Positions 27,043 to 37,332 of a DNA stretch of 64,000 nt are shown here, piece by piece (positions within the stretch are counted from its first letter, which is position 1; every line of letters begins with the position of its first letter). Location: positions 17,532 to 81,531 of the forward strand of contig JAFWHB010000030.1 in assembly GCA_017512145.1 (NCBI GenBank), written 5' to 3'. A model generated the notes under the pieces. It had not been told where the DNA came from. It saw only the letters and a list, made by a program, of their open reading frames with translations, and did not search any database. This DNA is from Mogibacterium sp. (GTDB lineage Bacteria > Bacillota > Clostridia > Peptostreptococcales > Anaerovoracaceae). The position numbers and the translations under genes were made by a program.

Positions 27043-29148
27043 TTGAAGAATTTCGGACGCAGTATTGGAGTATATGTCCTGGTATTCGTTGCGGTTCTCA
27101 GCTTATCAATGCTCTTCCGCAATATGGGAACCAACGCTGACTACAAAGAAATCAAATTCTCGCAATTTGCCAGCCATCTTGAGGCAGGCGACTATGAGAA
27201 GGTCAGCATCAATGAGAGAGAACTTACAGGTGTCAAGAGCAATGGCGATACAGAGATCGCCTATTCACCATCGGCACTTGAGATCAACTGGCTTGAGAAT
27301 ACTATCCTCTTCCCGATGATCGATGAACACAAGATAGAGCTCGACAGTGACCCGCCTAAGAGTGAGTACAGCCTTATCAATCTGCTGCCTACCATCCTTA
27401 TGGTAATAGCGATGGGCTTCCTGTTCTACTTCATGATGAGCCAGGGAGGCAACAAGCAGGCATTCCAGTTCGGTAAGAACAGAGCAAGACTTTATAAGAG
27501 CGATGCCAAGTCGATCACCTTCGACGATGTCGCAGGTCTTGAAGAAGAGAAGGTCGAACTTTCGGAGATCGTAGACTTCCTCAAGAACCCTATCAAATAT
27601 GACAAACTCGGCGCAAGAATCCCTAAGGGCGTTCTCCTTGTAGGACAGCCTGGTACAGGTAAGACCTATATTTCAAGAGCTACAGCAGGCGAGGCCGGAG
27701 TTCCGTTCTTCACTATATCCGGTTCAGACTTCGTAGAGATGTTCGTCGGAGTCGGTGCTTCCAGAGTAAGAGACCTCTTCAGCGAAGCCAAGAAGAATGC
27801 TCCTTGTATCGTATTCATCGACGAGATCGATGCTGTCGGAAGAAGAAGAGGCGCAGGACTCGGCGGCGGCAATGATGAGAGAGAGCAGACACTCAACCAG
27901 CTGCTTGTCGAGATGGACGGATTTGACGGCAACCTCGGAATCATCATCCTCGCTGCAACCAACAGACCTGACGTACTCGACCCGGCTCTTCTGAGACCTG
28001 GCAGATTCGACAGACAGATCGTTATCGGAATGCCGGATATCAAGGGCAGAGAAGAACTCTTCAGACTCTATACCAAGAACAAGCCTCTCGCAGAGGATGT
28101 TTCGCCTGAGATCCTCGCCAAGAGAACACCAGGATTCTCACCGGCTGACATCGAGAACCTCATCAACGAGGCAGCCCTTCTGACTGCAAGACGTAACGGT
28201 ACCAAGATCAGAATGGATGAGATCGAAGAGGCTACGACCAAGGTCATGGCAGGACCGCAGAAGAAGTCAAGAGTCATCTCTGATGCAGAGAGGAAGCTCA
28301 CAGCATATCACGAGGCAGGCCATGCTATCGTAATGAGAGCTACACCGGATGCAGATCCGGTACATCAGATCACTATCATTCCTCGAGGAATGGCAGGCGG
28401 ATTCACGATGTGGCTTCCTGAGGAAGACAGATTCTTCGAGACAAAGGGCCATATGATCAATACTATCAAGCATCTCCTCGGCGGACGTGTTGCAGAGGAA
28501 CTCAAGCTTGAAGATATTTCGACAGGAGCAAGCAATGACCTCGAGAGAGCTACCGGCATAGCCAGACAGATGATCACTAAGTACGGCTTCAGCGAGAAGC
28601 TTGGACCGGTTTCATTCAGCTCCAATGATGAAGTATTCCTCGGAAGAGACTTCTCAACAAGGCAGAACTTCTCTGAAGAAGTCGCAGCCGAAGTCGATCA
28701 CGAGATCAAGAGACTGCTCGAAGAGTGCTATGCAGAGACCCGCAGGATCCTGCAGGAGAACGATGCAGCATTCGAGAGAGTCGCTCAGGCGCTGCTCCTT
28801 GTAGAGACACTCGATGGAGATCAGTTCGAGAGACTGTTCACCGGCGAGATAGATCCGGAGGGAATCAAGCAGGAGGTCGAGGAAGAACTCAGGAACATAG
28901 AATCCCGCAACAAGGAAGAGGCTGCAGAGAGCAAGCGCATCGAAGAACAGAAGATGAAAGAGCTCGAAGAGCAAATGAAAAAGCTCCAGGAACAGGCTCG
29001 TCAGAATGCAAATGATCCTTTCGGCGGTGATAATAATGATCAGGACTTCCCGGATTTCAGAAGGCCGACTGACAAACGTCAGCCTAAGACCAGCGAAGCT
29101 CCTGAAGAAGCTACAGATGATCAGGGTAGGGACGACCAGGAGAACTAG
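27043..29148 (+). CDS. ftsH: ATP-dependent zinc metalloprotease FtsH
   Basis: 701 aa inner-membrane AAA protease that degrades misfolded and regulatory membrane proteins. There are two transmembrane helices (about 8-26 and 113-132), Walker A GQPGTGKT (201-208), Walker [12 protein letters not shown], and the zinc motif HEAGH (423-427). The tail (after about 610) is highly charged and Asp/Asn/Gln-rich. The start codon is TTG with AAAGGA about 10 nt upstream; no ATG fits the family N-terminus. Confidence 0.96.
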   Translation: MKNFGRSIGVYVLVFVAVLSLSMLFRNMGTNADYKEIKFSQFASHLEAGDYEKVSINERELTGVKSNGDTEIAYSPSALEINWLENTILFPMIDEHKIELDSDPPKSEYSLINLLPTILMVIAMGFLFYFMMSQGGNKQAFQFGKNRARLYKSDAKSITFDDVAGLEEEKVELSEIVDFLKNPIKYDKLGARIPKGVLLVGQPGTGKTYISRATAGEAGVPFFTISGSDFVEMFVGVGASRVRDLFSEAKKNAPCIVFIDEIDAVGRRRGAGLGGGNDEREQTLNQLLVEMDGFDGNLGIIILAATNRPDVLDPALLRPGRFDRQIVIGMPDIKGREELFRLYTKNKPLAEDVSPEILAKRTPGFSPADIENLINEAALLTARRNGTKIRMDEIEEATTKVMAGPQKKSRVISDAERKLTAYHEAGHAIVMRATPDADPVHQITIIPRGMAGGFTMWLPEEDRFFETKGHMINTIKHLLGGRVAEELKLEDISTGASNDLERATGIARQMITKYGFSEKLGPVSFSSNDEVFLGRDFSTRQNFSEEVAAEVDHEIKRLLEECYAETRRILQENDAAFERVAQALLLVETLDGDQFERLFTGEIDPEGIKQEVEEELRNIESRNKEEAAESKRIEEQKMKELEEQMKKLQEQARQNANDPFGGDNNDQDFPDFRRPTDKRQPKTSEAPEEATDDQGRDDQEN

Positions 29149-29151
29149 CTT

Positions 29152-29173
29152 TCAGGCATCAGAAGATGCCTGA
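29152..29173 (+). other. Stem-loop after ftsH
   Basis: TCAGGCATC pairs with GATGCCTGA (9 bp, AGAA loop). No T tail follows, so it is more likely an mRNA-stabilising or weak termination element than a full terminator. Confidence 0.5.
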
Positions 29174-29208
29174 GTTACAGAATTATTCAATACAGAGGTA
29201 GACCTATT

Positions 29209-30780
29209 ATGAAGATAACAGTTAATGATTGCTTAAAACTCGACGCGTTCCAGGGAAGTCAGCTGCTCACCAGTGTGCAGAATGCTGACAGACGTGTAAG
29301 AACCGTTTCAGTTCTTGATGAATCTGATCTCGCAATGGGAGTGGAGAGGAACGGAGTCAGAGATCAGATGGTCATTACACACTTCTGGACAAGCAAGGAC
29401 GATATCGAGGCTCAGGTCAATGCTGTAAAGGCTCTTGGCATGAAGAATATCAGCGCTCTTGTCATTTATCTCAACGAGAATGGTGTAAGAATGGTCGATC
29501 CTAAGGTAGTATCTACTGCAGAAGAAATCGGCCTGCCACTGATCACTATCTATGACACAGGCAAGGTCACCTACGCAATGCTGATCGAGCAGGTCCTGGA
29601 CAAGATCCTCTACGGACACAACTACAGTGACAATATCCTCAATAATACAATTTATCATCTTCTGAACTTTGAGAAGCACTCAAGCTTTCCGGCAGCTCTC
29701 TCTGAGGCTGCCATCCACAATGGCTATCAGGTCGTTCTCATGACAGAGGAGTTCAACCCTATTCTTACAGTAGAGACAAGGCATCAGGTCAAGATCGAGG
29801 ACGCTGTCCAGACAGCACGCAAGCTCGATGCATTCCATGTCAACACCTTTACAAGGGTTGAGATCGACAGTGTCATCACCTACTGGGGATACATTGAGAT
29901 CAAGGACAAGAAGTACATTCTTGTCATAGTAGACAATGAGGACAATTATTCAGCAACAGAGATGACCAAGCTTGCTGAGACCATCCAGCTTGCCATCGGA
30001 ATGTGGAAGTACACACCTGAGAGAGATTCGAGATCCGAATTCATCAAGTCTGCTGTCAGAGGAGATCTCTCCTTCTGCTACACACTGCTTGATGAGGCGG
30101 GACTCCGCGGAATGCAGTTTTCCAGCGTTTTCCTGACCAAGGACCTCGGAACAGATGCTGTAATGGACATCCTCGACAAGTATAAGAAGCAGTACGGCTT
30201 CTATGCTATGACAGTTACGGATGACAATGAGATCTACGGAATAATCTATTCCGAAGAAGGCCAGGAGAAGGGCGTTTCGGTCAAGAATGCCTGTCTGGAT
30301 ATGTATGAGCATCTCAAGAGCGGCCGCAAGGAGAGCAAGATTTACCATATTACCGGTATCGAGACTCTCGAGGCTGCAGTAGAGGGATTCAGACTCATAA
30401 CCAAGACAAGAAGATACATGGATACAGTCTTCCCATACAAGAGGGTATTCTCTAAGTATGAGATCTCCATGGTATGCGACTGCGTATTCATGCAGACAGG
30501 TTCATCTTCACTCAAGAAGATGTATCTCGATCTTCTCGAACCATTCGAGAGAGAAGTCAGCACCAACAAGGGCAGACTCCTTATGGATACTCTCTCGACA
30601 TTCGTGCTGGATGCAGGAATGAATAGTAACAAGACTGCAGAGTTCATGAACATCCACAACAATACGGTACAGTACAGACTCAAGAAGGCCAATGAGATTC
30701 TCGGCGCTGAGATGACTGCTAACAGAATCATCCCGGGACTTACAATGGCACTCGCCATCAAGAGACTGGAGGAAAAATAA
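29209..30780 (+). CDS. PucR-family transcriptional regulator
   Basis: 523 aa. The N-terminal sensing domain (about 1-125, starting KITVNDCLKLDAFQGSQLLT) is the PucR/PurR-type regulatory region. A middle GGDEF-like CdaR domain follows, and a C-terminal HTH_30 helix-turn-helix (about 465-520) contains AEFMNIHNNTVQYRLKKANEILG. Members usually control catabolism of purines, amino acids or other small molecules; the effector is unknown. It is directly followed by coaX with no gap, so pantothenate kinase is on the same transcript. Confidence 0.88.
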   Translation: MKITVNDCLKLDAFQGSQLLTSVQNADRRVRTVSVLDESDLAMGVERNGVRDQMVITHFWTSKDDIEAQVNAVKALGMKNISALVIYLNENGVRMVDPKVVSTAEEIGLPLITIYDTGKVTYAMLIEQVLDKILYGHNYSDNILNNTIYHLLNFEKHSSFPAALSEAAIHNGYQVVLMTEEFNPILTVETRHQVKIEDAVQTARKLDAFHVNTFTRVEIDSVITYWGYIEIKDKKYILVIVDNEDNYSATEMTKLAETIQLAIGMWKYTPERDSRSEFIKSAVRGDLSFCYTLLDEAGLRGMQFSSVFLTKDLGTDAVMDILDKYKKQYGFYAMTVTDDNEIYGIIYSEEGQEKGVSVKNACLDMYEHLKSGRKESKIYHITGIETLEAAVEGFRLITKTRRYMDTVFPYKRVFSKYEISMVCDCVFMQTGSSSLKKMYLDLLEPFEREVSTNKGRLLMDTLSTFVLDAGMNSNKTAEFMNIHNNTVQYRLKKANEILGAEMTANRIIPGLTMALAIKRLEEK

Positions 30781-31596
30781 ATGCTGCTCGCCATTGACAT
30801 AGGTAACACAAACGTAGTACTTGGCGTATATGAAGACAAGAAGCTTGTCGAGAGCTGGAGAATGGCTACCGACAACAAGAGATCTGCAGATGAGTACGGA
30901 ACCATCATCGACATGATGATGAGACATGACGGAATAGATCCTGAGATGATAGACGACATCATCGTATCGACAGTAGTTCCGTCGCTGCTGTTCACAATCG
31001 AGCATATGTGCCTCAAATTCTTCGGCAAGAATCCGATCGTAGTCGAGACAGGCATCAAGACAGGTCTCAAGATCAAATATGATGACCCAAGACAGGTAGG
31101 TTCAGACCGTATTGTCAATTCAGTAGCGGCTCATCAGAGATACGGCGGCAACCTGATCGTTGTTGACTTTGGAACTGCAACTACATTCTGCTGCGTATCA
31201 TCTGACGGCAGCTTCCTCGGAGGCGCTATCGCTCCGGGAATCAAGACATCTGCTGCAGCTCTCTTCGAGCATACAGCAAAGCTCCCTAACGTAGACCTCG
31301 AACTTCCTGGCAAATTCATCTGCAAGAACACTTCAGAGTCGATTCAGGCAGGTCTTATCTACGGACACATGGGATTTACAGAGCATATGATCAGGGGCAT
31401 GAAGGCCGAGATGGCAGAGGAGCTCGAATGCGATCCTGCAGAGATCAAGGTCATCGCTACCGGCGGTATGGCTACAATGGTCGAAAGCGGTGTCACATGC
31501 ATCGACGTCATCGACAGAAGACTGACCCTGGACGGTCTGCAGATGCTCTATGAGAGGAACAAAGGACTCAACAAGAAGAGAGTCCTTCAGGATTAA
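30781..31596 (+). CDS. coaX: Type III pantothenate kinase
   Basis: Phosphorylates pantothenate, the first step of CoA synthesis; the type III enzyme is not inhibited by CoA. 271 aa of the ASKHA fold, with phosphate loops DIGNTNVVLGVY (5-16) and VVDFGTATTF, and GAIAPGIKTSAAALFEHTAKLP typical of CoaX. Start at the base after the regulator stop with GGAGGAAA upstream; the stop overlaps the dus start (TAATG). Confidence 0.95.
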   Translation: MLLAIDIGNTNVVLGVYEDKKLVESWRMATDNKRSADEYGTIIDMMMRHDGIDPEMIDDIIVSTVVPSLLFTIEHMCLKFFGKNPIVVETGIKTGLKIKYDDPRQVGSDRIVNSVAAHQRYGGNLIVVDFGTATTFCCVSSDGSFLGGAIAPGIKTSAAALFEHTAKLPNVDLELPGKFICKNTSESIQAGLIYGHMGFTEHMIRGMKAEMAEELECDPAEIKVIATGGMATMVESGVTCIDVIDRRLTLDGLQMLYERNKGLNKKRVLQD

Positions 31597-32561
31597 TGAG
31601 TATCAGAATAGGAAATACAGAGCTTGGAACGCCTTTCGTGCTCGCTCCGCTTGCAGGCATAACTGATGCAGTTATGCGCAGGCTTTGTGAGGAGCAGGGG
31701 GCGTCGCTCACTTATACGGAGATGGTCAGTGCCAAAGGTCTCCATTACGGCGACCGCAAGACCGGCATCCTGACATTTATTCCGGAAGGCTCAGGTCCTG
31801 CTGCAATACAGATATTCGGCAGCGAGCCAGATGTAATAGCTGATGCGGCAGCTAAGCTTGACAGTCTCCCTAATGTGATACTGGATATCAATATGGGATG
31901 CCCGGTGCCTAAGGTCGTCAGGAACGGCGACGGTTCGGCGCTGATGCAGGACCCGGGGCTTGTCCGAGATGTTGTAAGCGCTGCGGTAGGCGCATCGTCA
32001 AAGCCTGTAACAGTCAAGATCCGCAAGGGTTTTACAGAAGACAGGATCAACGCACCTGAGGTGGCATTGGCTGCTGAGGCAGGCGGTGCTGCTGCAGTTG
32101 CAGTGCACGGCAGGACACGTTCTCAGTACTACTCAGGCAAGGCCGACTGGGACATAATCCGCCGTGTCAAAGAATCCGTCAGCATTCCGGTCATCGGTAA
32201 CGGCGATGTAATGACAGCCGAGGATGGCCTCAGGATGATGGATGAGACAGGCTGCGACCTCGTCATGGTTGGACGGGGAGCTATGGGGAACCCTTGGATA
32301 TTCAGAGATCTCACCAGAGCATGGCGAGGAGAGGAACCTCTCCCGCACCCTTCAGAGCCAGAGCGCAAAGCCATGATGCTGAGGCATCTTGAGATGCTGT
32401 GCGATCTCAAGGGAGAGAACATAGGAGTCAAGGAATTCCGCAAATTCGTGGTGTGGTACACCAAAGGAATGAGAGGCGCTGCCCATATAAGAAGGGCAGT
32501 CAATGATATAGTTGAACTAGAACAAATGAAAGAGGTTCTTGGCAGTGAGAATTGGCAATAA
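31596..32561 (+). CDS. dus: tRNA-dihydrouridine synthase
   Basis: FMN-dependent reduction of uridines in the tRNA D-loop. 321 aa with the barrel start VLAPLAGITDAVMRRLC, catalytic Cys102 in NMGCPVPKV, and the FMN phosphate site GNGDVMT / MVGRGAMGNPW. A helical C-terminal tRNA-binding domain follows. Coupled to coaX by TAATG; coaX-dus pairs are common in Clostridia. Confidence 0.94.
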   Translation: MSIRIGNTELGTPFVLAPLAGITDAVMRRLCEEQGASLTYTEMVSAKGLHYGDRKTGILTFIPEGSGPAAIQIFGSEPDVIADAAAKLDSLPNVILDINMGCPVPKVVRNGDGSALMQDPGLVRDVVSAAVGASSKPVTVKIRKGFTEDRINAPEVALAAEAGGAAAVAVHGRTRSQYYSGKADWDIIRRVKESVSIPVIGNGDVMTAEDGLRMMDETGCDLVMVGRGAMGNPWIFRDLTRAWRGEEPLPHPSEPERKAMMLRHLEMLCDLKGENIGVKEFRKFVVWYTKGMRGAAHIRRAVNDIVELEQMKEVLGSENWQ

Positions 32562-33825
32562 GAGCAAATTCATAATATGCCTGGTAATGGTGCTGGCCTT
32601 CACGCTGGCTTTTTCAGGATGCACGACCTTCGATACCTTCAGGCATACATATTTTGAAGAGGGTTCAGAGGACTCGATGCCTGTAATCACAATAGGCGTC
32701 TTCGAGCCGCAGACAGGCAGCAATGCTTCTAAGGGAAGAGACGAGATCAAGGGAATCGAGCTTGCTAACAGCATCTACAGTAATGTTGACGGCTACAAGG
32801 TCGTTATCTCCAAGGTCGATACACAGTCCAAAGTAAGCGCTGCAACGACAGCGATCCAGGGTCTTATCGAAATGAAACCTGTAGCGATCATCGGAAGTTC
32901 GGGCGAGGCTACTTCTCTTGCTGCATCTGAATATATCGAGGCAGCTGAGATCCCTGCCATCACACCGTCCGCGACTAACCCGCTGATCACACAGACCAAT
33001 GATTATTATTTCCGCGCATGCATCACTGAGTCCCAGATGGGAGAGGGTCTTGCGGAATATGCATACAAGGAGCTCGGCTCCAGGACCATAGGAATAATAG
33101 GTCTCAAGAACGACAGCAGCACAGCATCTGTCATCGACGGCTTCGAAGCCAAGATCAAGAAGCTTGCCGGCAAGAAGAAGAAGGCAATCACATACACAAC
33201 TGAGATCGCCGCAACCGAAGAAGAGATGAAGACCGCTCTGTCAGAGGTCCGCAAATCAGGCTGCAATGTATGCTTTGCTTCACTCGGTACAGAGGCAATG
33301 GATATCTTCTTCACCCTCGCTGAGGAGAAGAAGATGACAGAGGTCACCTACCTGGGCACAAGGAACTGGGGTAATCCTGAGTTCGTACAGATGATGAAGA
33401 AGCACCCTGACATCAAGGTCGTATTCCCTTACACATCTGTTATCACAAGCACCGCAGGAAGTGAAGACAATCTGACCGAGGAGGCTCAGAGATTCCAGAT
33501 AGAGTATCAGAACAGATACGGCAGCGAGGACATCCCGAGCGAGTATGCTGCCCTCGGATATGACTCATACCTGACCATAATCAATGCTATCCATAATGCC
33601 AAATCTACTAAGGGTATGGACATCAGGAAGGCCATGCTCGAGCTCAAGGATCTCAAGGGCGTTACAGGAGTGTTCTCCTTCGATGAGGTGGGCAACCTCA
33701 TACGAACAGTCAATCTATCTACTATCAAGGACGACAAGGTAGTAAGTGAATATGTAACCAAGAGCGAGGCTGAGGCCAAGGCTCTTGATGATATCGAAAC
33801 AACACAGACCACGGAGGCAAATTAG
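32545..33825 (+). CDS. Orphan LivK-like ABC substrate-binding lipoprotein
   Basis: 426 aa from GTG 32545, chosen because AGAGG lies 9 nt upstream; a TTG at 32539 is too close to it. The signal peptide ends in a lipobox-like AFSGC, so the mature protein should be lipid-anchored outside the cell. The body is a Peripla_BP_6/type I binding fold: ITIGVFEPQTGSNASKGRDEIKGIELA, SSGEATSLAASEYIEAAEIPAITPSATNP, and EYAALGYDSYLTI. Family members bind branched-chain amino acids or similar. No permease or ATPase is adjacent. The 5' end overlaps dus by 17 nt. Confidence 0.88.
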   Translation: MRIGNKSKFIICLVMVLAFTLAFSGCTTFDTFRHTYFEEGSEDSMPVITIGVFEPQTGSNASKGRDEIKGIELANSIYSNVDGYKVVISKVDTQSKVSAATTAIQGLIEMKPVAIIGSSGEATSLAASEYIEAAEIPAITPSATNPLITQTNDYYFRACITESQMGEGLAEYAYKELGSRTIGIIGLKNDSSTASVIDGFEAKIKKLAGKKKKAITYTTEIAATEEEMKTALSEVRKSGCNVCFASLGTEAMDIFFTLAEEKKMTEVTYLGTRNWGNPEFVQMMKKHPDIKVVFPYTSVITSTAGSEDNLTEEAQRFQIEYQNRYGSEDIPSEYAALGYDSYLTIINAIHNAKSTKGMDIRKAMLELKDLKGVTGVFSFDEVGNLIRTVNLSTIKDDKVVSEYVTKSEAEAKALDDIETTQTTEAN

Positions 33826-33827
33826 AA

Positions 33828-35267
33828 ATGGGATATCTCGAAAGACTCGAAACCTACAGAGATGAGATGATCAGGACTCTCGGAGAGTCCGTATCATATC
33901 CGAGCGTTAATGCAGATGCGGTAAGGACCAAGGACGGAGAAGTTCTCCCGTTCGGAAGAGGCGTACAGGATGCACTCGTTCACATGCTCGCCAAGGGCGA
34001 ATCTCTTGGATTCGAGGCTCACAATGTTGATAACTATGCAGGATATGTAGAGCTCAAGGCAGACGACAAGTATGCAGATTCCGCTAAGGAGTTCGCTATT
34101 GTAGGTCATCTTGATGTAATGCCTGAGGGTACCGGCTGGGACGGAGATCCGTTCGTAATGACAGAGAAGGACGGATACCTCTACGGCAGAGGAACATCCG
34201 ATGACAAGGGCCCTGTAGTAGCAAGCATGTACGCGCTCAAGGCACTCAAGGAAGAAGGCGCTGTATTCAAGAGTAATGTCAGAGTTGTATTCGGACTCGA
34301 CGAAGAGACCGGCAGCACAAGCATCAACTACTATACAGAGCACTGCGGACATCCGGATATGGGATTTACACCGGACGGAGAGTTCCCGGTCGTAAACGGC
34401 GAGATGGGAATACTGGTATTTGACCTTGCGCAGAAGCTCAGCACAGGATTTGCAACAGATGACCTGAGACTTACGAAGCTTCAGTCAGGGGAGAGACATA
34501 ATGCAGTACCTGCTGATGCCAAGGCAGTTATCGCAGGCGACAAGAAGTACTTCGATGCAATAGCTGATCTTGCCGCTGCATATGCACGGGAGACAGGATA
34601 TACAGTCAGGACCAAGAAGCAGGGCGCATCCCTCGTAGTTGAGACCAAGGGCGTTGCAGCACACGGCGCACATCCGCAGCTCGGCCTCAATGCTATCAGC
34701 ATCATGATGGACTTCCTCGGAAGAGTCAGCTTTGCCAATGAAGAGCTGAACGATTTCATCAGATTCTACAACGATCATATAGGTTTTGATCTGCATGGAG
34801 ACAGAATAGGATGCAAATTTGAAGATAATCCTTCAGGACCATTGATTTTTAATGTCGGAGTCGCTAATATAAACGAAGAGTTAGCTACCTTAACTATCGG
34901 TATCAGATATCCTGTAACATATACAGAGGATCAGGTAACAGGCGGCATTCAGAGCAGCCTTGAGAACACCTCTATCGGCCTTGTTATAAGAGCAGGCCAG
35001 GGCCCTGTATTTATGGATGTTGACACACCGATGGTTCAGGACATGCTCGGCGCTTACAGGGATGAGACCGGAGACAATGAATCAGGAGCAATGGTCATTG
35101 GCGGCGGCACTTATGCCAAGAGCGTCAACAATATCCTTTGCTTTGGTGGAATGTTCCCGGGCGAAGAGGATACAATGCATCAGGCTAATGAGAAGTTCTG
35201 CATAGAGTCATTCATGAAGATGGCGCGCATCTATGCAAGAGCTATCGCTAAGCTCTGCTGCGAATAA
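33828..35267 (+). CDS. pepV: Dipeptidase PepV (M20 family)
   Basis: 479 aa zinc dipeptidase releasing amino acids from short peptides in the cytoplasm. M20 motifs: VGHLDVMPEG with the first metal His and catalytic Asp, GRGTSDDKGP, GLDEETGSTS with the catalytic Glu pair, and a late FGGMFPGEEDTMHQANE with the final His. Starts 2 nt after the lipoprotein stop, suggesting joint peptide/amino-acid use. Confidence 0.93.
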   Translation: MGYLERLETYRDEMIRTLGESVSYPSVNADAVRTKDGEVLPFGRGVQDALVHMLAKGESLGFEAHNVDNYAGYVELKADDKYADSAKEFAIVGHLDVMPEGTGWDGDPFVMTEKDGYLYGRGTSDDKGPVVASMYALKALKEEGAVFKSNVRVVFGLDEETGSTSINYYTEHCGHPDMGFTPDGEFPVVNGEMGILVFDLAQKLSTGFATDDLRLTKLQSGERHNAVPADAKAVIAGDKKYFDAIADLAAAYARETGYTVRTKKQGASLVVETKGVAAHGAHPQLGLNAISIMMDFLGRVSFANEELNDFIRFYNDHIGFDLHGDRIGCKFEDNPSGPLIFNVGVANINEELATLTIGIRYPVTYTEDQVTGGIQSSLENTSIGLVIRAGQGPVFMDVDTPMVQDMLGAYRDETGDNESGAMVIGGGTYAKSVNNILCFGGMFPGEEDTMHQANEKFCIESFMKMARIYARAIAKLCCE

Positions 35268-35297
35268 CGGAGCAACAGCTCCAGCATAAGACAAATC

Positions 35298-35417
35298 TGT
35301 TTCAGGGCGTGGTGAGAGTCCACACCGGTGGTGATCGCAATCTGCGTAAGTCCACGAGCCGCAAGGCCGAACTGGTGAGAATCCAGTACCGACGGTATAG
35401 TCCGGATGAAAGAAACA
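35298..35417 (+). promoter_or_regulatory. FMN riboswitch (RFN element)
   Basis: Closing stem TGTTTC (35298-35303) / GAAACA (35412-35417). Inside are the conserved pieces CAGGGCGTGGTGAGAGTCC, ACCGGTGGT, AGTCCACGAGC, GAACTGGTGAGAATCC, ACCGACGGTATAGTC and GGATG. FMN binding should favour the terminator that follows and repress ribU. Confidence 0.93.
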
Positions 35418-35443
35418 TCACATTACACATCTATTGTAATGAA

Positions 35444-35475
35444 TGGCCTTGATACATGTTATCAAGGTCATTATT
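35444..35475 (+). terminator. Expression-platform terminator of the FMN riboswitch
   Basis: TGGCCTTGATA (35444-35454) pairs with TATCAAGGTCA (35460-35470), 11 bp with one G-T pair, followed by TTATTAAT, 60 nt before ribU. Confidence 0.75.
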
Positions 35476-35531
35476 AATGCCTGACAGATTCCATCCAATC
35501 TAAGACTTATGTTCAGAAGGAGGAATATGTT

Positions 35532-36101
35532 ATGAACACAAGCAAATTCAGTACCGCAATGATCGCGAAGCTCGCAATGATGACAGCAGTATCCCTGGTA
35601 CTGCTCCTGATCATCAGGATCCCGTTCCCACCGGCACCATTCCTGGTGTATGATCCGGCTGATGTTCCTATCTACATCACCGCATTTGCTTACGGACCTG
35701 TAGCAGGACTCATCGTTACACTGATCGTATGCCTCATCCAGGCATTCATGCTCGGAGGAGACGGACTCTACGGATTCCTGATGCACTTTGTCGCAACCGG
35801 AATCGTAGCAGTAGTCATCGGAACAATGTACGCAAGATCCAAGACCAGGAAGAGAGCTCTGATCTCACTGGTAGTAGGTGTCATAGTAGCAGTAGTCGTT
35901 ATGTGCTTTATGAACATTCTTGTAACACCTGCATACATGGGCGCTCCGAGAGAGGCTGTAGTTGCAATGATTCCTACAGTAATCATCCCGTTCAACCTGA
36001 TCAAGGCAGGCCTCAATGCTTTACTTACATGCATACTGTATAAGAGAGTCAGCGGCTTCCTGCACAGAGATGCTGCAGCAGTCGTACATAATGAAGGATA
36101 A
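35532..36101 (+). CDS. ribU: Riboflavin ECF transporter S component
   Basis: 189 aa, about six hydrophobic helices. N-terminal MIAKLAMMTAVSLVLLLI and FLVYDPADVPIYITAFAYGPVAGL are RibU signatures; the second forms part of the riboflavin site. Identity is supported by the FMN riboswitch directly upstream. It would pair with a shared EcfAA'T energising module encoded elsewhere. The start follows AAGGAGGAATATGTT. Confidence 0.95.
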   Translation: MNTSKFSTAMIAKLAMMTAVSLVLLLIIRIPFPPAPFLVYDPADVPIYITAFAYGPVAGLIVTLIVCLIQAFMLGGDGLYGFLMHFVATGIVAVVIGTMYARSKTRKRALISLVVGVIVAVVVMCFMNILVTPAYMGAPREAVVAMIPTVIIPFNLIKAGLNALLTCILYKRVSGFLHRDAAAVVHNEG

Positions 36102-36112
36102 TTAATAACGAT

Positions 36113-36544
36113 TTGAAAGATATCAGCAAAGGCGTATTCAGACTTAATACAGAGGAAGACACTCGCAGGCTCGGGCTCGAGATAGCCCGGGCCTGTGAAC
36201 CCGGTGACATCATAGCTCTCATAGGCGACCTCGGAACAGGCAAGACTGCCCTGACGAAGTATATCGCTGAGGGACTCGGAGTCACCGAGGATGTCATCAG
36301 TCCGACTTTTACCATAGTGAAGGAGTACAGGAGCGGAAGGCTCCCGCTCTTTCATTTTGATGTATACAGACTTTCGTCCGGAGAGGAACTTCTTGACATA
36401 GGAGCAGAAGATTATCTCGAAGGGAAGGGTGTATCTGTGATAGAATGGGCTGACATAGTAGCGGACGTCCTCCCTGAGGATGCACTGATAGTTAGCCTTG
36501 AGTACGCAGAGGACGGTAATGCGCGCACCGCCTCGGTAATGTAA
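36113..36544 (+). CDS. tsaE: tRNA threonylcarbamoyladenosine biosynthesis ATPase TsaE
   Basis: 143 aa. P-loop GDLGTGKT (38-45), followed by SPTFTIVKEY and the LFHFDVYRL strand typical of TsaE. It energises release/turnover of the TsaB-TsaD complex in t6A37 synthesis. The start is TTG at 36113, 11 nt after ribU stop, with GAAGGAT rather far upstream; no better start fits. Precedes tsaB by 3 nt. Confidence 0.92.
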   Translation: MKDISKGVFRLNTEEDTRRLGLEIARACEPGDIIALIGDLGTGKTALTKYIAEGLGVTEDVISPTFTIVKEYRSGRLPLFHFDVYRLSSGEELLDIGAEDYLEGKGVSVIEWADIVADVLPEDALIVSLEYAEDGNARTASVM

Positions 36545-36547
36545 CAG

Positions 36548-37324
36548 ATGATGAACATATTAGCACTTGAAACAACCGGCAAATTCGGATCCGCTGCTGT
36601 CATCAGAGATGACGGCAGTATTTTCGCGTCCGAATCATCTGCCGAGATGAACCATCTTAAGGATATAATCACAATCAGCGAAGAGGCGATCGAAAGAGCA
36701 GGGATCAGCAAGAAGGACCTGACACATGTCGCTTCATCGGTTGGACCTGGTTCTTTCACAGGGATCAGGATTGGAGTCACCACAGCAAGGACCCTCGGCC
36801 AGGTGCTCGGCATACCTTGCATCAGTGTATCGTCGCTGAGAGCAATGGCAGAGAGAGTACTCGGAAGGGCGGCGGCATCGGATGCTCTTTATGTAGCTGC
36901 TATAATCAACGCAAGAAGGCATCAGACTTATGCAGGAGCATGGCAGGTAGCACAGGGCGATAACGGAGAATATGTACTCGAGCCATGCATGGAAGAGAAG
37001 CAGTACATGATAGAAGACCTGCTCGCTGATCTTAAGCAGGCGCAGGATGAGACCGGTGGAGTCATCTTCTTCACCGGTGACGGAATTGACGCATATGAGA
37101 GCATAATAACAGAGACTCTCGCAGAGGGAACATATATACTCGCAGGTGAGGACATACGTTATCAGCACGCTGAGGATGTAGCCAGGATAGCCCTTGAATA
37201 TGCCCGCGAGGGCAGGACCACAGGCTACGACGAGATGATGCCTGAGTATATGAGGCTCTCAGAGGCTGAGCAGAGACTCAGGGAAGGCACTCTGAGTGAC
37301 AAGATAAGACGTACTGTCAGATAG
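36548..37324 (+). CDS. tsaB: tRNA threonylcarbamoyladenosine biosynthesis protein TsaB
   Basis: 258 aa ASKHA-fold partner of TsaD. N-terminal NILALETTGKFGSAAVI and the core VASSVGPGSFTGIRIGVTTARTLGQVLGIP are diagnostic. It carries no catalytic metal site itself; it scaffolds TsaD and TsaE. Two consecutive ATGs (36548, 36551) are possible starts. Next gene rimI begins 8 nt after its stop. Confidence 0.94.
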   Translation: MMNILALETTGKFGSAAVIRDDGSIFASESSAEMNHLKDIITISEEAIERAGISKKDLTHVASSVGPGSFTGIRIGVTTARTLGQVLGIPCISVSSLRAMAERVLGRAAASDALYVAAIINARRHQTYAGAWQVAQGDNGEYVLEPCMEEKQYMIEDLLADLKQAQDETGGVIFFTGDGIDAYESIITETLAEGTYILAGEDIRYQHAEDVARIALEYAREGRTTGYDEMMPEYMRLSEAEQRLREGTLSDKIRRTVR

Positions 37325-37332
37325 GAGGAGCC

